A stretch of DNA of 64,000 nucleotides from positions 2,648,501 to 2,712,500 of the forward strand of contig NZ_CP092480.1 of assembly GCF_022429645.1 (NCBI RefSeq), read 5' to 3'. Within the stretch, counting starts at the first letter, position 1; every line of letters begins with the position of its first letter. The position numbers and the translations under genes are program-made. The DNA is from Lutibacter sp. A80 (lineage in GTDB: Bacteria > Bacteroidota > Bacteroidia > Flavobacteriales > Flavobacteriaceae). The notes under the pieces are model-generated. The model ran no database searches. It had not been told where the DNA came from and was given only the letters and a program-made list of their open reading frames with translations. Of this stretch, positions 56,103 through 64,000 are shown one piece after another.

Positions 56103-56226
56103 AAAATACAATTTTAAATATGTAACCCAATATACTAATTATTGATAAAATAAAGTCTAATTATTTGTTCTAAATTATTAGTTGTCTTTTTGTTAAGAAT
56201 GTTACGCTTCAATACTAAAAATCTTT

Positions 56227-56234
56227 TAAATTTG
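56227..56234 (+). promoter_or_regulatory. TAnnTTTG promoter element for the OsmC-like gene
   Basis: TAAATTTG matches perfectly, 19 bases before the ATG at 56254. Confidence 0.45.
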
Positions 56235-56253
56235 TGTTTATAAATTTATAGTT

Positions 56254-56673
56254 ATGACAAATAAAATTGAAGTTAGTTGGAAAGGACAAATGCTTTTTGA
56301 ATCGGTTGCACCAGAAGGATCTGTAATGATTGATGCTGCCGAAGAAGTTGGTGGACAAGGTAAAGGGTTGCGACCAAAAGCAATGATGTTAACTGCGTTA
56401 GCAGGTTGTACAGCAATGGATGTTGCATCATTACTAAAAAAAATGCGTGCTGAAGTTGAGGATTTTAAAATTGGGGTTGAAGCCGATTTAACAGATGAGC
56501 ATCCAAAAACGTATAAAAAAGTAAAAGTTACTTATAAATTTTATGGAAGTGATTTTAAAAAAGATAAAATTGAAAAATCCGTAAATCTTTCGGTAGAGCG
56601 TTATTGCGGTGTTTTTGAAATGTTTCGTCAGTTTTCTGATATTTCTCACGAAATAGTTTATATAGAACAATAA
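56254..56673 (+). CDS. OsmC/Ohr-family peroxide-stress protein
   Basis: This 139-residue dimeric OsmC-fold protein has the two family cysteines C52 (LAGCTAMDV) and C117 (ERYCGVFEM). Such enzymes reduce organic hydroperoxides using thiols, although some members have other roles. The subgroup is OsmC/YhfA-like and not the strictly Ohr type, judged by eye. It is monocistronic and followed by a palindromic terminator-like repeat. Confidence 0.9.
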   Translation: MTNKIEVSWKGQMLFESVAPEGSVMIDAAEEVGGQGKGLRPKAMMLTALAGCTAMDVASLLKKMRAEVEDFKIGVEADLTDEHPKTYKKVKVTYKFYGSDFKKDKIEKSVNLSVERYCGVFEMFRQFSDISHEIVYIEQ

Positions 56674-56718
56674 AAAATAGATTTTTACCTAGGGTAGGGA
56701 TAATTTTTAAGAATACAT

Positions 56719-56755
56719 AAACCTAACAGGTTTCTAAAACCTGTTAGGTTTTGTT
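56719..56755 (+). terminator. Palindromic repeat terminator after the OsmC-like gene
   Basis: AAACCTAACAGGTTT (56719-56733) and AAACCTGTTAGGTTT (56737-56751) form a perfect 15-base stem with loop CTA. The core matches the terminator at 16038, which shows a dispersed repeat family used as terminators. Confidence 0.7.
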
Positions 56756-56793
56756 TATATAGCAACCTAACGTATAAATTGTAAGGTAGATGC

Positions 56794-56812
56794 CACTCGT
56801 TTTAAACGAGTG
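56794..56812. repeat. CACTCGTTT palindrome repeat
   Basis: CACTCGTTT and AAACGAGTG (9 bases each, one base between) form a perfect palindrome. A related unit ACTCATTACAAACGAGC lies at about 56834. The 110-base stretch 56761-56880 resembles a repeat unit rather than a promoter. Confidence 0.5.
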
Positions 56813-56916
56813 ATATATATATTGAGTTATGAGTACTCATTACAAACGAGCATTAGCTAACTAGTATTTCAACGATTCAACAAAATTCAATCAATAAAGT
56901 GTAAAATAATTTTACT

Positions 56917-56924
56917 TATTTTTG
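56917..56924 (+). promoter_or_regulatory. TAnnTTTG promoter element for recJ
   Basis: TATTTTTG matches perfectly and ends 15 bases before the ATG at 56940. It overlaps a TTG that would otherwise extend the frame. Confidence 0.45.
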
Positions 56925-56939
56925 AACAAAATTATAGCT

Positions 56940-58637
56940 ATGCGATGGAAAATAAAACCAGAAACAGATTCATTAATTACTTCAAATCTTTCAAAAGAAT
57001 TAGGAGTTGATTATACCATTGCTAAATTATTAGTACAACGTGGAATTCATACTTTTAATGAAGCAAAAGCTTTTTTTAGACCTACTTTAAATAATTTACA
57101 CAATCCATTCTTAATGAAAGATATGGATAAAGCTGTTGAAAGGATTGAGCTGGCATTTGCTAATAATGAAAATATTTTAGTGTATGGAGATTATGATGTA
57201 GATGGTACAACTTCTGTATCATTAATGGCTTCCTATTTAAAAACGTTGTATCCAAATATTGCAACGTATATTCCAGATAGGTATGCAGAAGGTTATGGTG
57301 TTTCTTACCAAGGAATTGATTTTGCTGAAGACAATGGTTTTTCATTAATAATTGCTTTAGATTGTGGTATAAAAGCAATAGATAAAGTTGCTTATGCTAA
57401 AGAAAAAGGAATCGATTTTATTATTTGTGATCACCATAGACCAGGAAACGAAATTCCAGATGCAATTGCTGTTTTAGACCCAAAACGTTCGGATTGTGAA
57501 TATCCGTATAAAGAATTATGTGGTTGTGGTGTTGGGTTTAAATTAATTCAGGCAATAGGAAGTAAAAGAGGTGAAACCATAGATGATTTAATTCAATATT
57601 TAGATTTAGTTGCTACTGCAATTGCTGCAGATATTGTTCCAATAACGGGCGAAAACAGGGTGTTGGCTTATTTTGGATTGCAAGTTATAAACACAAATCC
57701 AAGAACCGGAATTAAAGCAATGATTCATCAAATAGATAAAAAAGAACTCACAATTACAGATGTTGTTTTTATTATTGCACCCAGAATTAATGCTGCTGGA
57801 AGAATTAAGCATGGAAATTATGCTGTAGAATTATTAACAGAAATAGATTTTGACACTGCTGTTAAATTTGCTTCAGAAATTGAAAAAAATAATACAGAAA
57901 GAAAAGATTTAGATAAAGCAATTACTATTGAAGCATTGCAACAAATTGAAGAAAACAATGAAACTGAAAACTTTTCAACGGTTGTATATGCAGAACATTG
58001 GCACAAAGGGGTTATTGGAATTGTTGCTTCTAGACTGATAGAAACGTATTATAGACCAACGTTGGTTTTTACAAAAAGCGGCGATAAATTAGCAGCGTCC
58101 GCACGTTCGGTTAAAGGGTTTGATGTGTACGAAGCTTTGGAACAATGTGCAGAGTTTATAGAGCAATTTGGTGGACATAAGTATGCGGCAGGTTTAACTT
58201 TAACAATTGAAAATTACCCCAAATTTAAGGCAAAGTTTGAAGAAGTTGTAAAAAACACCTTGCCAGAAGAACTGCGAACTCCTGAAATTTTAATTGATAC
58301 AGAAATATCACTTTCAGAAATAACCCCAAAATTCTTTAGAATTATTAATCAATTAGCACCTTTTGGACCGCAAAATTTAAAACCAGTTTTTATGGCTGGT
58401 GGTTTGCGAGATAATGGTTATGGTAAAAAAGTAGGCGCAGATCAATCGCATTTAAAATTATGTATTTTAGATGGTGTTCATCAACAAACATTTAATGCTA
58501 TTGGATTTAGTATGGGAGATAAGTACGAATTAACCACCAATGGAAATCCGTTTAAAGCTGTATTTAATGTAGACGAAAATCATTGGAACGGAAATACATC
58601 GTTACAATTAATGTTAAAAGATCTTCAAGAGGAATAA
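56940..58637 (+). CDS. recJ: Single-stranded-DNA-specific exonuclease RecJ
   Basis: This 565-residue DHH-family 5'-3' exonuclease acts in recombination and mismatch repair. Motif I is DYDVDGTTS from D84, and the DHH motif is D164-H165-H166 in ICDHHRPG. The DHHA1 region with GGHKYAAGLT and the C-terminal OB-like domain follow. The length matches RecJ. The ATG at 56940 (MRWKIKPE) matches family N-termini and avoids the upstream TTG at 56922, which overlaps the promoter element. Confidence 0.94.
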   Translation: MRWKIKPETDSLITSNLSKELGVDYTIAKLLVQRGIHTFNEAKAFFRPTLNNLHNPFLMKDMDKAVERIELAFANNENILVYGDYDVDGTTSVSLMASYLKTLYPNIATYIPDRYAEGYGVSYQGIDFAEDNGFSLIIALDCGIKAIDKVAYAKEKGIDFIICDHHRPGNEIPDAIAVLDPKRSDCEYPYKELCGCGVGFKLIQAIGSKRGETIDDLIQYLDLVATAIAADIVPITGENRVLAYFGLQVINTNPRTGIKAMIHQIDKKELTITDVVFIIAPRINAAGRIKHGNYAVELLTEIDFDTAVKFASEIEKNNTERKDLDKAITIEALQQIEENNETENFSTVVYAEHWHKGVIGIVASRLIETYYRPTLVFTKSGDKLAASARSVKGFDVYEALEQCAEFIEQFGGHKYAAGLTLTIENYPKFKAKFEEVVKNTLPEELRTPEILIDTEISLSEITPKFFRIINQLAPFGPQNLKPVFMAGGLRDNGYGKKVGADQSHLKLCILDGVHQQTFNAIGFSMGDKYELTTNGNPFKAVFNVDENHWNGNTSLQLMLKDLQEE

Positions 58638-58642
58638 ATTTA

Positions 58643-58912
58643 GGGTTTTATGTAGAAAACCCGTCAGCCTGAACTTAATTTAGGTTCTCATCATTATTGT
58701 TTACTACTGTGATGAGATTCTGAAATAAATTTAGAATGATGAATTTTAAATACGTCTGTCATTCCTGCGTAGGCAGGAATCCATTTTTACACTGTATGAG
58801 TTTCTGTTTTCACAGGAATGACAAGATTCATAAAAAGCTTATATAAAAAATAACAACAATTAGATTCTGAAATACATTCAGAATGACGATTCTAATTTTT
58901 TTATACAGCCTA
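58643..58912. repeat. Composite repeat region C
   Basis: This 270-base gap holds a GGGTTTT/AAAACCC hairpin (58643-58662), the unit CCTGAACTTAATTTAGG (58669-58685), and two GATTCTGAAAT-type units. It also holds a distinct palindromic unit ATTCCTGCGTAGGCAGGAAT (58760-58779). The right end, CTAATTTTTTTATACAGCCT, matches the right end of element A. No gene is present. It may end recJ and S9 transcripts. Confidence 0.65.
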
Positions 58913-58938
58913 TTATGTTATATTTAATTCACTATAAA

Positions 58939-60846
58939 TTACAATGTTTCTTCTAGCCATTTATAAAATTCGGTATGCCAAATAAAACTGTTTTGCCCAT
59001 TTAAAACCCAATGATTTTCTTCTGGAAAGTACAGTAACTTACTTTTTATACCTCTTAATTGAGCCGCTTGAAACGCTTCTAAACCTTGACCTACTGGAAC
59101 TCTATAGTCTTTAGCTCCTTGAATGATTAAAATAGGAGTATCCCATTTATCTACATAATTAGCAGGATTAAATTCATTAAAAGTTTTTTGAGCAGCAGCA
59201 TTATTTTTATCCCAATAAGGTCCACCTAAATCCCAGTTTACAAAAAACAATTCTTCGGTTGTTCCGTACATACTTCGTAAATTAAACATACCGTCATGAG
59301 CTATAAAACTTTTAAACCTTCCTTGGTGATGTCCAGCTAAATAAAATGCTGAAAAACCTCCATAACTAGCTCCAATACAACCTAATCTATCGGTATCTAC
59401 ATAACTTTCTTTAGAAATATCGTCAATTGCAGCTAAATAATCTTTCATATTTTGTCCGCCATAATCTTTACTAATTTGCTCGTTCCATTCTACTCCAAAA
59501 CCTGGCATTCCTCTTCTACTTGGTGCAACAATTATATAACCATTTGCAGCCATTAATTGATAATTCCATCTAAAAGAATATGATTGACTAAGCGGACCTT
59601 GTGGACCACCTTTACAATATAAAATTGTTGGATATTTTTTTGAAGGATCGAAATTTGGAGGATAAATTACCCAGGTTAACATGTCTTTCCCATCAGAAGT
59701 TTTTACCATTCTTTTTTCTACCTTACTTAAAGCTATTGCATTGTAAGTTGCATCATTTGCGTGGGTAAGCTTTGTTAAGTTTCCATTTTTTAAATTGTAG
59801 GTATACAACTCATTTGCATGGTTCATATCTCTACGATTAACCACTAATAAGTTTTTAGATTGGCCTACAATACTACTTACATCAAACTGTCCGTTTGTAA
59901 GTTGTTTTGGTTGCGATATTTTTTTTGAAGAAGTAGGAATTTTAATTTCAAAAAGTTGAACGGTTCCAAAATTAGGAGCTATAAAGTAAATTTTATCACC
60001 TCTTTCATCCCAAACAAAACTATGAATGGTTTCATCCCAATCTTCTGTAAGATTTACTTTTTCTCCATCAATTAAAACAATAATATCATTTTTATCAGCT
60101 TCGTAACCATCTCTTTTCATTTGTAACCAAGCTAATTGATTTTTAGATGAAAAAGCAGGGTTTGTATCGTATCCTTTATTTTCTTCGGTTAAATTACTAG
60201 TTGTTTTTGAAGCTAAATTATAACTATAAATATTTGTATTTGTACTGGTAGCATACGCTGTACCACTCAATTTTTTTGTTACATAAAGTATGTTTTGGCT
60301 GTCTAGACTCCACAAATAATCTTCTGAGCCACCAAAAGGTTTTTGTGGACAATCAAAAGGTTCGTTAGGCATAATATCAATAGCATCATCACCGTTTGCT
60401 GTAGTTTTGTAAAAAACGTGACTATAAGCGCCATCTTCCCAAGTATCCCAATGGCGATAATTTAATTCGTCGTAAATCTGTACATTTGAGTTTTTAATTT
60501 CAGGATAAAAATCTTTACCAGTTATATTTTTAAGTTTTACATCTTCAGTAAAAATTTCATAAACTCCATTAGGTGAAATATTTTTGTTTGGTATTAAATC
60601 TTTGTAGGATGCAATTTCAACAGGAGTGCCTCCTTCAATAGGAATTTGATATACAGTAGTTACTTTTTTATCTTCAGCAACATTATATTTTGAAGTGCTA
60701 TAAATTACACTTTTTCCATCTTTTGAAATCCCTTTTGCAGAAACTTTATTTAATTCTAAAAGCATTTTTGGTGTCATAACTTTTTGTGCAGAAGCACTTG
60801 CAAAAGTTATTGAAAGAAGTATACTCATTATTATTTTTTGTGTCAT
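58939..60846 (-). CDS. Exported S9-family prolyl oligopeptidase-like peptidase
   Basis: This 635-residue serine peptidase has a signal peptide (MTQKIIMSILLSITFASASA). An N-terminal beta-propeller (about residues 25-380) is followed by an alpha/beta hydrolase domain. The nucleophile S494 sits in GASYGGFS. The Asp is in GAKDYRVP and the His in EENHWV near the C-terminus. Such enzymes remove dipeptides or acyl residues from peptides in the periplasm. A perfect promoter element lies upstream at 60872-60879. Confidence 0.92.
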   Translation of the reverse strand: MTQKIIMSILLSITFASASAQKVMTPKMLLELNKVSAKGISKDGKSVIYSTSKYNVAEDKKVTTVYQIPIEGGTPVEIASYKDLIPNKNISPNGVYEIFTEDVKLKNITGKDFYPEIKNSNVQIYDELNYRHWDTWEDGAYSHVFYKTTANGDDAIDIMPNEPFDCPQKPFGGSEDYLWSLDSQNILYVTKKLSGTAYATSTNTNIYSYNLASKTTSNLTEENKGYDTNPAFSSKNQLAWLQMKRDGYEADKNDIIVLIDGEKVNLTEDWDETIHSFVWDERGDKIYFIAPNFGTVQLFEIKIPTSSKKISQPKQLTNGQFDVSSIVGQSKNLLVVNRRDMNHANELYTYNLKNGNLTKLTHANDATYNAIALSKVEKRMVKTSDGKDMLTWVIYPPNFDPSKKYPTILYCKGGPQGPLSQSYSFRWNYQLMAANGYIIVAPSRRGMPGFGVEWNEQISKDYGGQNMKDYLAAIDDISKESYVDTDRLGCIGASYGGFSAFYLAGHHQGRFKSFIAHDGMFNLRSMYGTTEELFFVNWDLGGPYWDKNNAAAQKTFNEFNPANYVDKWDTPILIIQGAKDYRVPVGQGLEAFQAAQLRGIKSKLLYFPEENHWVLNGQNSFIWHTEFYKWLEETL

Positions 60847-60871
60847 TATTTCGTTTTTAAGTTTTGCTAAG

Positions 60872-60879
60872 CAAATTTA
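60872..60879 (-). promoter_or_regulatory. TAnnTTTG promoter element for the S9 peptidase gene
   Basis: TAAATTTG on the minus strand lies 25 bases before the ATG at 60844-60846. It separates the peptidase from the upstream HipA-like operon. Confidence 0.5.
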
Positions 60880-60932
60880 ATATTTAATTTTTTGAAACTC
60901 TAAATTTAAACGAATTGCTTTTTGAGCAATAC

Positions 60933-61316
60933 TTATAAAACATACTTTTCAAAAATATCTTGAAGTTCTTTTTCAGGATTACTTGTTAACCCTGGATGCG
61001 TTTTAGAGCTCTGAATAATAGTACTTCTACAAGCTGCTAGCCACCTAAATCTATCGGATAATTCTAATTTCCCTATTTTTCCACCTGAAGGTTCTCCTTC
61101 ACAAATTAATTCCCAGCCTTTTAAATATTCATTAAAAACATTTAATTCTAAATCTGGAGAAAATGATTTCAATTTAGCTTCATTAATTTGGTATTTAATA
61201 CCTAGAAATTTTTTGCGTTTAGAAAATAAAATCACACCAACATTAAAGAATTCTTCTCGCTCCACTTTTGGAACAATTCTAATTATCGCATATTCAAATG
61301 TATATTTATCTTGCAT
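60933..61316 (-). CDS. DUF3037 family protein
   Basis: This 127-residue soluble protein matches DUF3037 by its pattern YAIIRIVPKVEREEFFNVGVILF near the start and FRWLAACRSTIIQ later. The family has no known function but often follows a HipA-like kinase gene. Here it overlaps that gene by 11 bases, so the pair is probably cotranslated and may work together. No catalytic residues are apparent. Confidence 0.85.
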   Translation of the reverse strand: MQDKYTFEYAIIRIVPKVEREEFFNVGVILFSKRKKFLGIKYQINEAKLKSFSPDLELNVFNEYLKGWELICEGEPSGGKIGKLELSDRFRWLAACRSTIIQSSKTHPGLTSNPEKELQDIFEKYVL

Positions 61317-62085
61317 CAGCAGCTTCTTTAACTAGTAAATCTATCATAGAAAATTTCGCATTTATAAATTCAATATACGCAGCTCTCATTTCTTTTGGAC
61401 TTAAGGAATCGGACTCACTTAATAACCAATCTTCTGGGATTTTAGAAACAATTTCAGCAATTTTATATTGGTTAATTAGTTGTTGAATTTCTTTTGCAGC
61501 TTCTTTTAACAAAGTCGCTTTTTGAAGAAGCACGTGGTCTTTTATAAGAGGAAAAGTTCTTGTTAAATGGTTTTCCCAATTCTCCCAATTATGATGAAAG
61601 TAAAAACTAGCTCCATTGTCTATAACCCAAAGTTCGTTATTCCAATTTAACAAATTTGTGTTTTTTGTTGTACGGTCAATATTACTAATAATACTATCTA
61701 ATAACACTACTTTTGAAGCAGTTAAAGCATCTACTTTTGAAACCAAAGGATCAAATGTTATTGCACCTGATAAAAAATGTAGCCCAAGATTTAAACCTAC
61801 ACTAAATTTAAGCAAATCTTGAATTTCTTCATCAGGTTCTGTTTTACTAAAAGAATCATTTAAATTCATAAAAACTAATTCAGGAACTTTTAAACCCATT
61901 AGACGGGCAAGTTCTCCGCCAATAAATTCAGCAATTAGCGCTTTTTTTCCTTGTCCAGCTCCTCTAAACTTTAATACATACAAAAATCCATCATCTGCTT
62001 TAACAATAGCCGGAAGCGAACCTCCTTCTCGCAAAGGATGTATATATTGAACAACATCAACCGTTCTAATATCAATTTTACTCAT
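61306..62085 (-). CDS. HipA-like kinase domain protein
   Basis: This 259-residue protein has a HipA-like phosphatidylinositol/protein-kinase fold. The ATP-binding lysine is in YVLKFRGAG, the conserved glutamate in EFIGGELARL, the catalytic-loop aspartate in NIDRTTKNTN and the metal-binding aspartate in IDNGASF. It lacks the N-terminal region of full HipA toxins (about 440 residues), and no HipB-like antitoxin is nearby. Its target is unknown. It overlaps the DUF3037 gene and lies 12 bases after the exonuclease-family gene. Confidence 0.85.
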   Translation of the reverse strand: MSKIDIRTVDVVQYIHPLREGGSLPAIVKADDGFLYVLKFRGAGQGKKALIAEFIGGELARLMGLKVPELVFMNLNDSFSKTEPDEEIQDLLKFSVGLNLGLHFLSGAITFDPLVSKVDALTASKVVLLDSIISNIDRTTKNTNLLNWNNELWVIDNGASFYFHHNWENWENHLTRTFPLIKDHVLLQKATLLKEAAKEIQQLINQYKIAEIVSKIPEDWLLSESDSLSPKEMRAAYIEFINAKFSMIDLLVKEAADAR

Positions 62086-62097
62086 AAAAAATAAAAA

Positions 62098-63144
62098 TTA
62101 TTTTTTCTCTTTAATTAAATAGATATAAACCGGATAGTGATCGCTATAGCCATTAATAAAGTTACTACCTGCAAAACTTCTATGTGGATATCCTTTATAT
62201 TTTCCAGTTTGAGTGGTTAAATATTGAGGGTTAAATACGTTTGCTTTATACATTTTATATGTAGAATAATCTTTTTTAGTAGTTAAAAGCGGAGAAGTAA
62301 ACATAATTTGATCGAATAAATTAATCTTATCTCTATAAACCAATGTGTTTTGTCCACGTCTAAACATATCTTCCATTGGGTTGTAAATATCGCCTTCTTT
62401 AACATCGGCTTTTTTAGACTTAGTTTTTAGTACTTTTTTTAAACTTGCGTTATGCGGATCGTCATTTAAATCGCCCATAATTATAACTTTAGGGTTTGGA
62501 TCCGTTAATTTTATTTTTTCAATAATTTGCGTATTTAAATAAGCTGCTTTTTCTCTTTTAGAACTACTTTTTTCTTCACCACCTCGTCTAGATGGCCAAT
62601 GATTTACAATAATATGAATCAATTCATCATCTAAATAACCAGAAACTAATAATTGATCTCTGGTGTAAATGCGCATTCCATTTTCATCCCAAAGTTTTAA
62701 TTCAAAAACTTCATGGTGTGTTGGTCTAAATAAACTTGGTTTGTATAATAAAGCAACATCAATACCTCTTAAATCTGGAGAATCGTAATGAATAAAATCA
62801 TATTGTTCATTTTTTAAATTGTCGGTTTTGAGTAAATCTTCCAGTACTTTTTTATTTTCAACCTCAGCAACACCAATTATTGCTGCCGAGCTTTTAGCTT
62901 CTTTAGTCCCAATTTCTGAAAGAACTTTAGACATATTTGCTAATTTTTTTTGATACACTTCTTCGCGCCCTTCTTTCATTCCCATAATTGGACTAGCTTC
63001 ATCATTTTTTAAGGTATCGTTTACGGTATCAAACAAGTTTTCTAAATTGTAAAAAGCAACTGTTCTAATTTGGTAATTTTCTTGTGCAAAAAGTGCATTT
63101 GAAATTAAAAATAGAAGTAAAAATAATTTTAATATATGTTTCAT
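62098..63144 (-). CDS. Exported endonuclease/exonuclease/phosphatase-family protein
   Basis: This 348-residue protein has a signal peptide (HILKLFLLLFLISNALFA) and the EEP fold. It has an N-terminal ENLFD motif, NHWPSRRGG with the catalytic histidine, and MGDLNDDP with the metal/catalytic aspartate. A C-terminal GYSDHYPVY with SDH completes the active site. Periplasmic members may degrade nucleic acids or phospholipids, and the substrate is unknown. It leads the HipA-like/DUF3037 operon, with only 12 bases to the next gene. Confidence 0.88.
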   Translation of the reverse strand: MKHILKLFLLLFLISNALFAQENYQIRTVAFYNLENLFDTVNDTLKNDEASPIMGMKEGREEVYQKKLANMSKVLSEIGTKEAKSSAAIIGVAEVENKKVLEDLLKTDNLKNEQYDFIHYDSPDLRGIDVALLYKPSLFRPTHHEVFELKLWDENGMRIYTRDQLLVSGYLDDELIHIIVNHWPSRRGGEEKSSSKREKAAYLNTQIIEKIKLTDPNPKVIIMGDLNDDPHNASLKKVLKTKSKKADVKEGDIYNPMEDMFRRGQNTLVYRDKINLFDQIMFTSPLLTTKKDYSTYKMYKANVFNPQYLTTQTGKYKGYPHRSFAGSNFINGYSDHYPVYIYLIKEKK

Positions 63145-63497
63145 CTGTTAGTTTTAGAGTTTTTACTTAAAAGTTTAAGGTTGCTAATTTACTAACAATT
63201 TTTAAGCCAAAATGTTAAGTCTTTAAAAAATGAAGAGAATTGAATAAATGATTTATAAGTTAAACTTTTTTTTGTATTTATAATTACTTTTAAATAGAGA
63301 TTTAATTCAACCTTCTTTTTATTAAAAAACAAGTAAAATAATACTCAATATTTTTCACCAAAATTATGTATCCTAAGTTACAAAAACACATTTAGTAAAT
63401 ATATAAAAATCTACTAATCAATATATTAATTTTTAAGTTTTAAAGGGTAATATTTTTAATTTTCAATATTTTTTTGTTATTTGTAAGAAAATTGCAA
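63145..63497. other. Divergent intergenic region, EEP operon / TonB receptor
   Basis: This 353-base very AT-rich gap lies between divergent genes. I see no credible ORF, RNA gene or strong inverted repeat. It must contain both promoters, but no perfect TAnnTTTG element stands out in front of either gene. Confidence 0.4.
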
Positions 63498-64000
63498 ATG
63501 AAAAAGCTAATAATCTTAGGTTTTTTGTGCTTCTTTTTTTGCTATGATTTAAGAGCGCAAATTACCACTTCCGTTAGAGGGAAAATTATTGAAAGTACCT
63601 CAAAAAAACCATTAAAAGGTGTTTCTGTAATTTTAGGTGACAATGTATTTTTTGCTAAAACAGATATACAAGGTGGTTTTGTTATTGAAAAAATACTTAA
63701 AGATTCTTATATTCTTTATTTGGATTTTAATGGGTATCAATCACAAAAAATCCCAATTATTATTGACGATAATACACCTTTAGATTTGGGAACTATTTAT
63801 TTGTCTAAAACATTGTTAGACGAAGTTGATAACAGTCTAATAATTTTAACTGATGATGATTTACTAGATGATGGAGAGCGTAGTTCAGATTATACTGCTG
63901 GCTTGTTTCAGTCTTCAAAAGATGCTTTTTTAAGAGCTGCTTCTTTTAATTTTAGTCAGGCTTGGTTTAAAGTGCGTGGGTACGATTCTAGTTATGGTTC
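63498..64000 (+). CDS. TonB-dependent receptor with carboxypeptidase-like regulatory domain, N-terminal part
   Basis: The frame opens at ATG 63498 and runs off the window. A signal peptide (MKKLIILGFLCFFFC, cleavage near RAQ at 19-21) is followed by a carboxypeptidase-regulatory-like domain. That domain reads VRGKIIESTSKKPLKGVSV and continues with TDIQGGFVIEK. A plug-domain start resembles FLRAASFNFSQAWFKVRGYDS. This layout is typical of outer-membrane receptors of Bacteroidota. The substrate cannot be told. About 160 residues are visible. Confidence 0.88.
   Translation, partial: MKKLIILGFLCFFFCYDLRAQITTSVRGKIIESTSKKPLKGVSVILGDNVFFAKTDIQGGFVIEKILKDSYILYLDFNGYQSQKIPIIIDDNTPLDLGTIYLSKTLLDEVDNSLIILTDDDLLDDGERSSDYTAGLFQSSKDAFLRAASFNFSQAWFKVRGYDSSYG

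Noticed and set aside
1-64000. tRNA, rRNA, CRISPR array, prophage or complete insertion sequence
   Set aside because: No cloverleaf-like GC-richer segment, no regular direct repeats with spacers, and no transposase, integrase or phage structural genes were seen.

Overview
This is a low-GC (roughly 30%), gene-dense chromosomal segment from a member of the Bacteroidota, most probably a marine or environmental Flavobacteriaceae. The case rests on several traits: a T9SS type B (gliding-type) C-terminal sorting domain at 51340-53883, a carboxypeptidase-like/TonB receptor start at the right edge, an HU-CCDC81/SPOR protein, and bacteroidete-type promoters with a TAnnTTTG element in front of many genes. 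Shine-Dalgarno sequences are almost absent and the intergenic repeats are of a flavobacterial kind. The genus cannot be fixed from the sequence. No rRNA, tRNA, CRISPR array, prophage or intact insertion sequence was seen.

Layout. 1-10360: an acyl-CoA synthetase cut by the left edge (minus), aspS, a TrkH/KtrA-type potassium uptake pair, a 47-residue cysteine/lysine-rich peptide gene, two tandem ClC-CBS chloride channel/transporter paralogues and a small membrane protein. 10365-16008: tadA and dxs back to back, then a TetR regulator followed by DoxX, AhpD-like, dehalogenase-like and SDR genes. A near-palindromic operator candidate lies at the tetR promoter and a perfect copy lies upstream of doxX. 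16154-21264: a DinB-fold protein, recA, a repeat element, then a RimB-like / RimK / AstE-like / ABC-ATPase operon. 21270-27521: a 7TM-type histidine kinase, dut, a polysaccharide flippase, a fructosamine-kinase-like protein, gpsA, a cold-shock protein and hemG.

27815-36814: two histidine kinase plus single-domain response regulator pairs in a row, a PD40-like exported protein, then a minus-strand group with a lactonase, an uncharacterised protein and pheS. 37071-43098: two paralogous NADP-type glutamate dehydrogenase genes flank a 1018-residue protein that joins two receiver-like domains to a PEP/pyruvate-binding ATP-grasp domain; this is one of the most interesting loci. 43345-51185: dinB, acyl-CoA thioesterase, HU-CCDC81/SPOR protein, dprA, a lipoprotein sulfatase, a HAD phosphatase and an FAD-dependent oxidoreductase. 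51340-64000: a large C-type-lectin T9SS cargo protein, an NfeD/flotillin operon, OsmC-like protein, recJ, a composite repeat region, an S9 peptidase, an exonuclease-phosphatase-family / HipA-like kinase / DUF3037 operon, and the start of a TonB-dependent receptor.

Most genes are housekeeping or metabolic. Dispersed repeats occupy several intergenic gaps (16038, 17803, 35713, 43122, 56719, 56794, 58643), and several double as plausible terminators. In at least five genes the TAnnTTTG promoter element ends only 4-5 bases before the start codon, which suggests leaderless transcripts.
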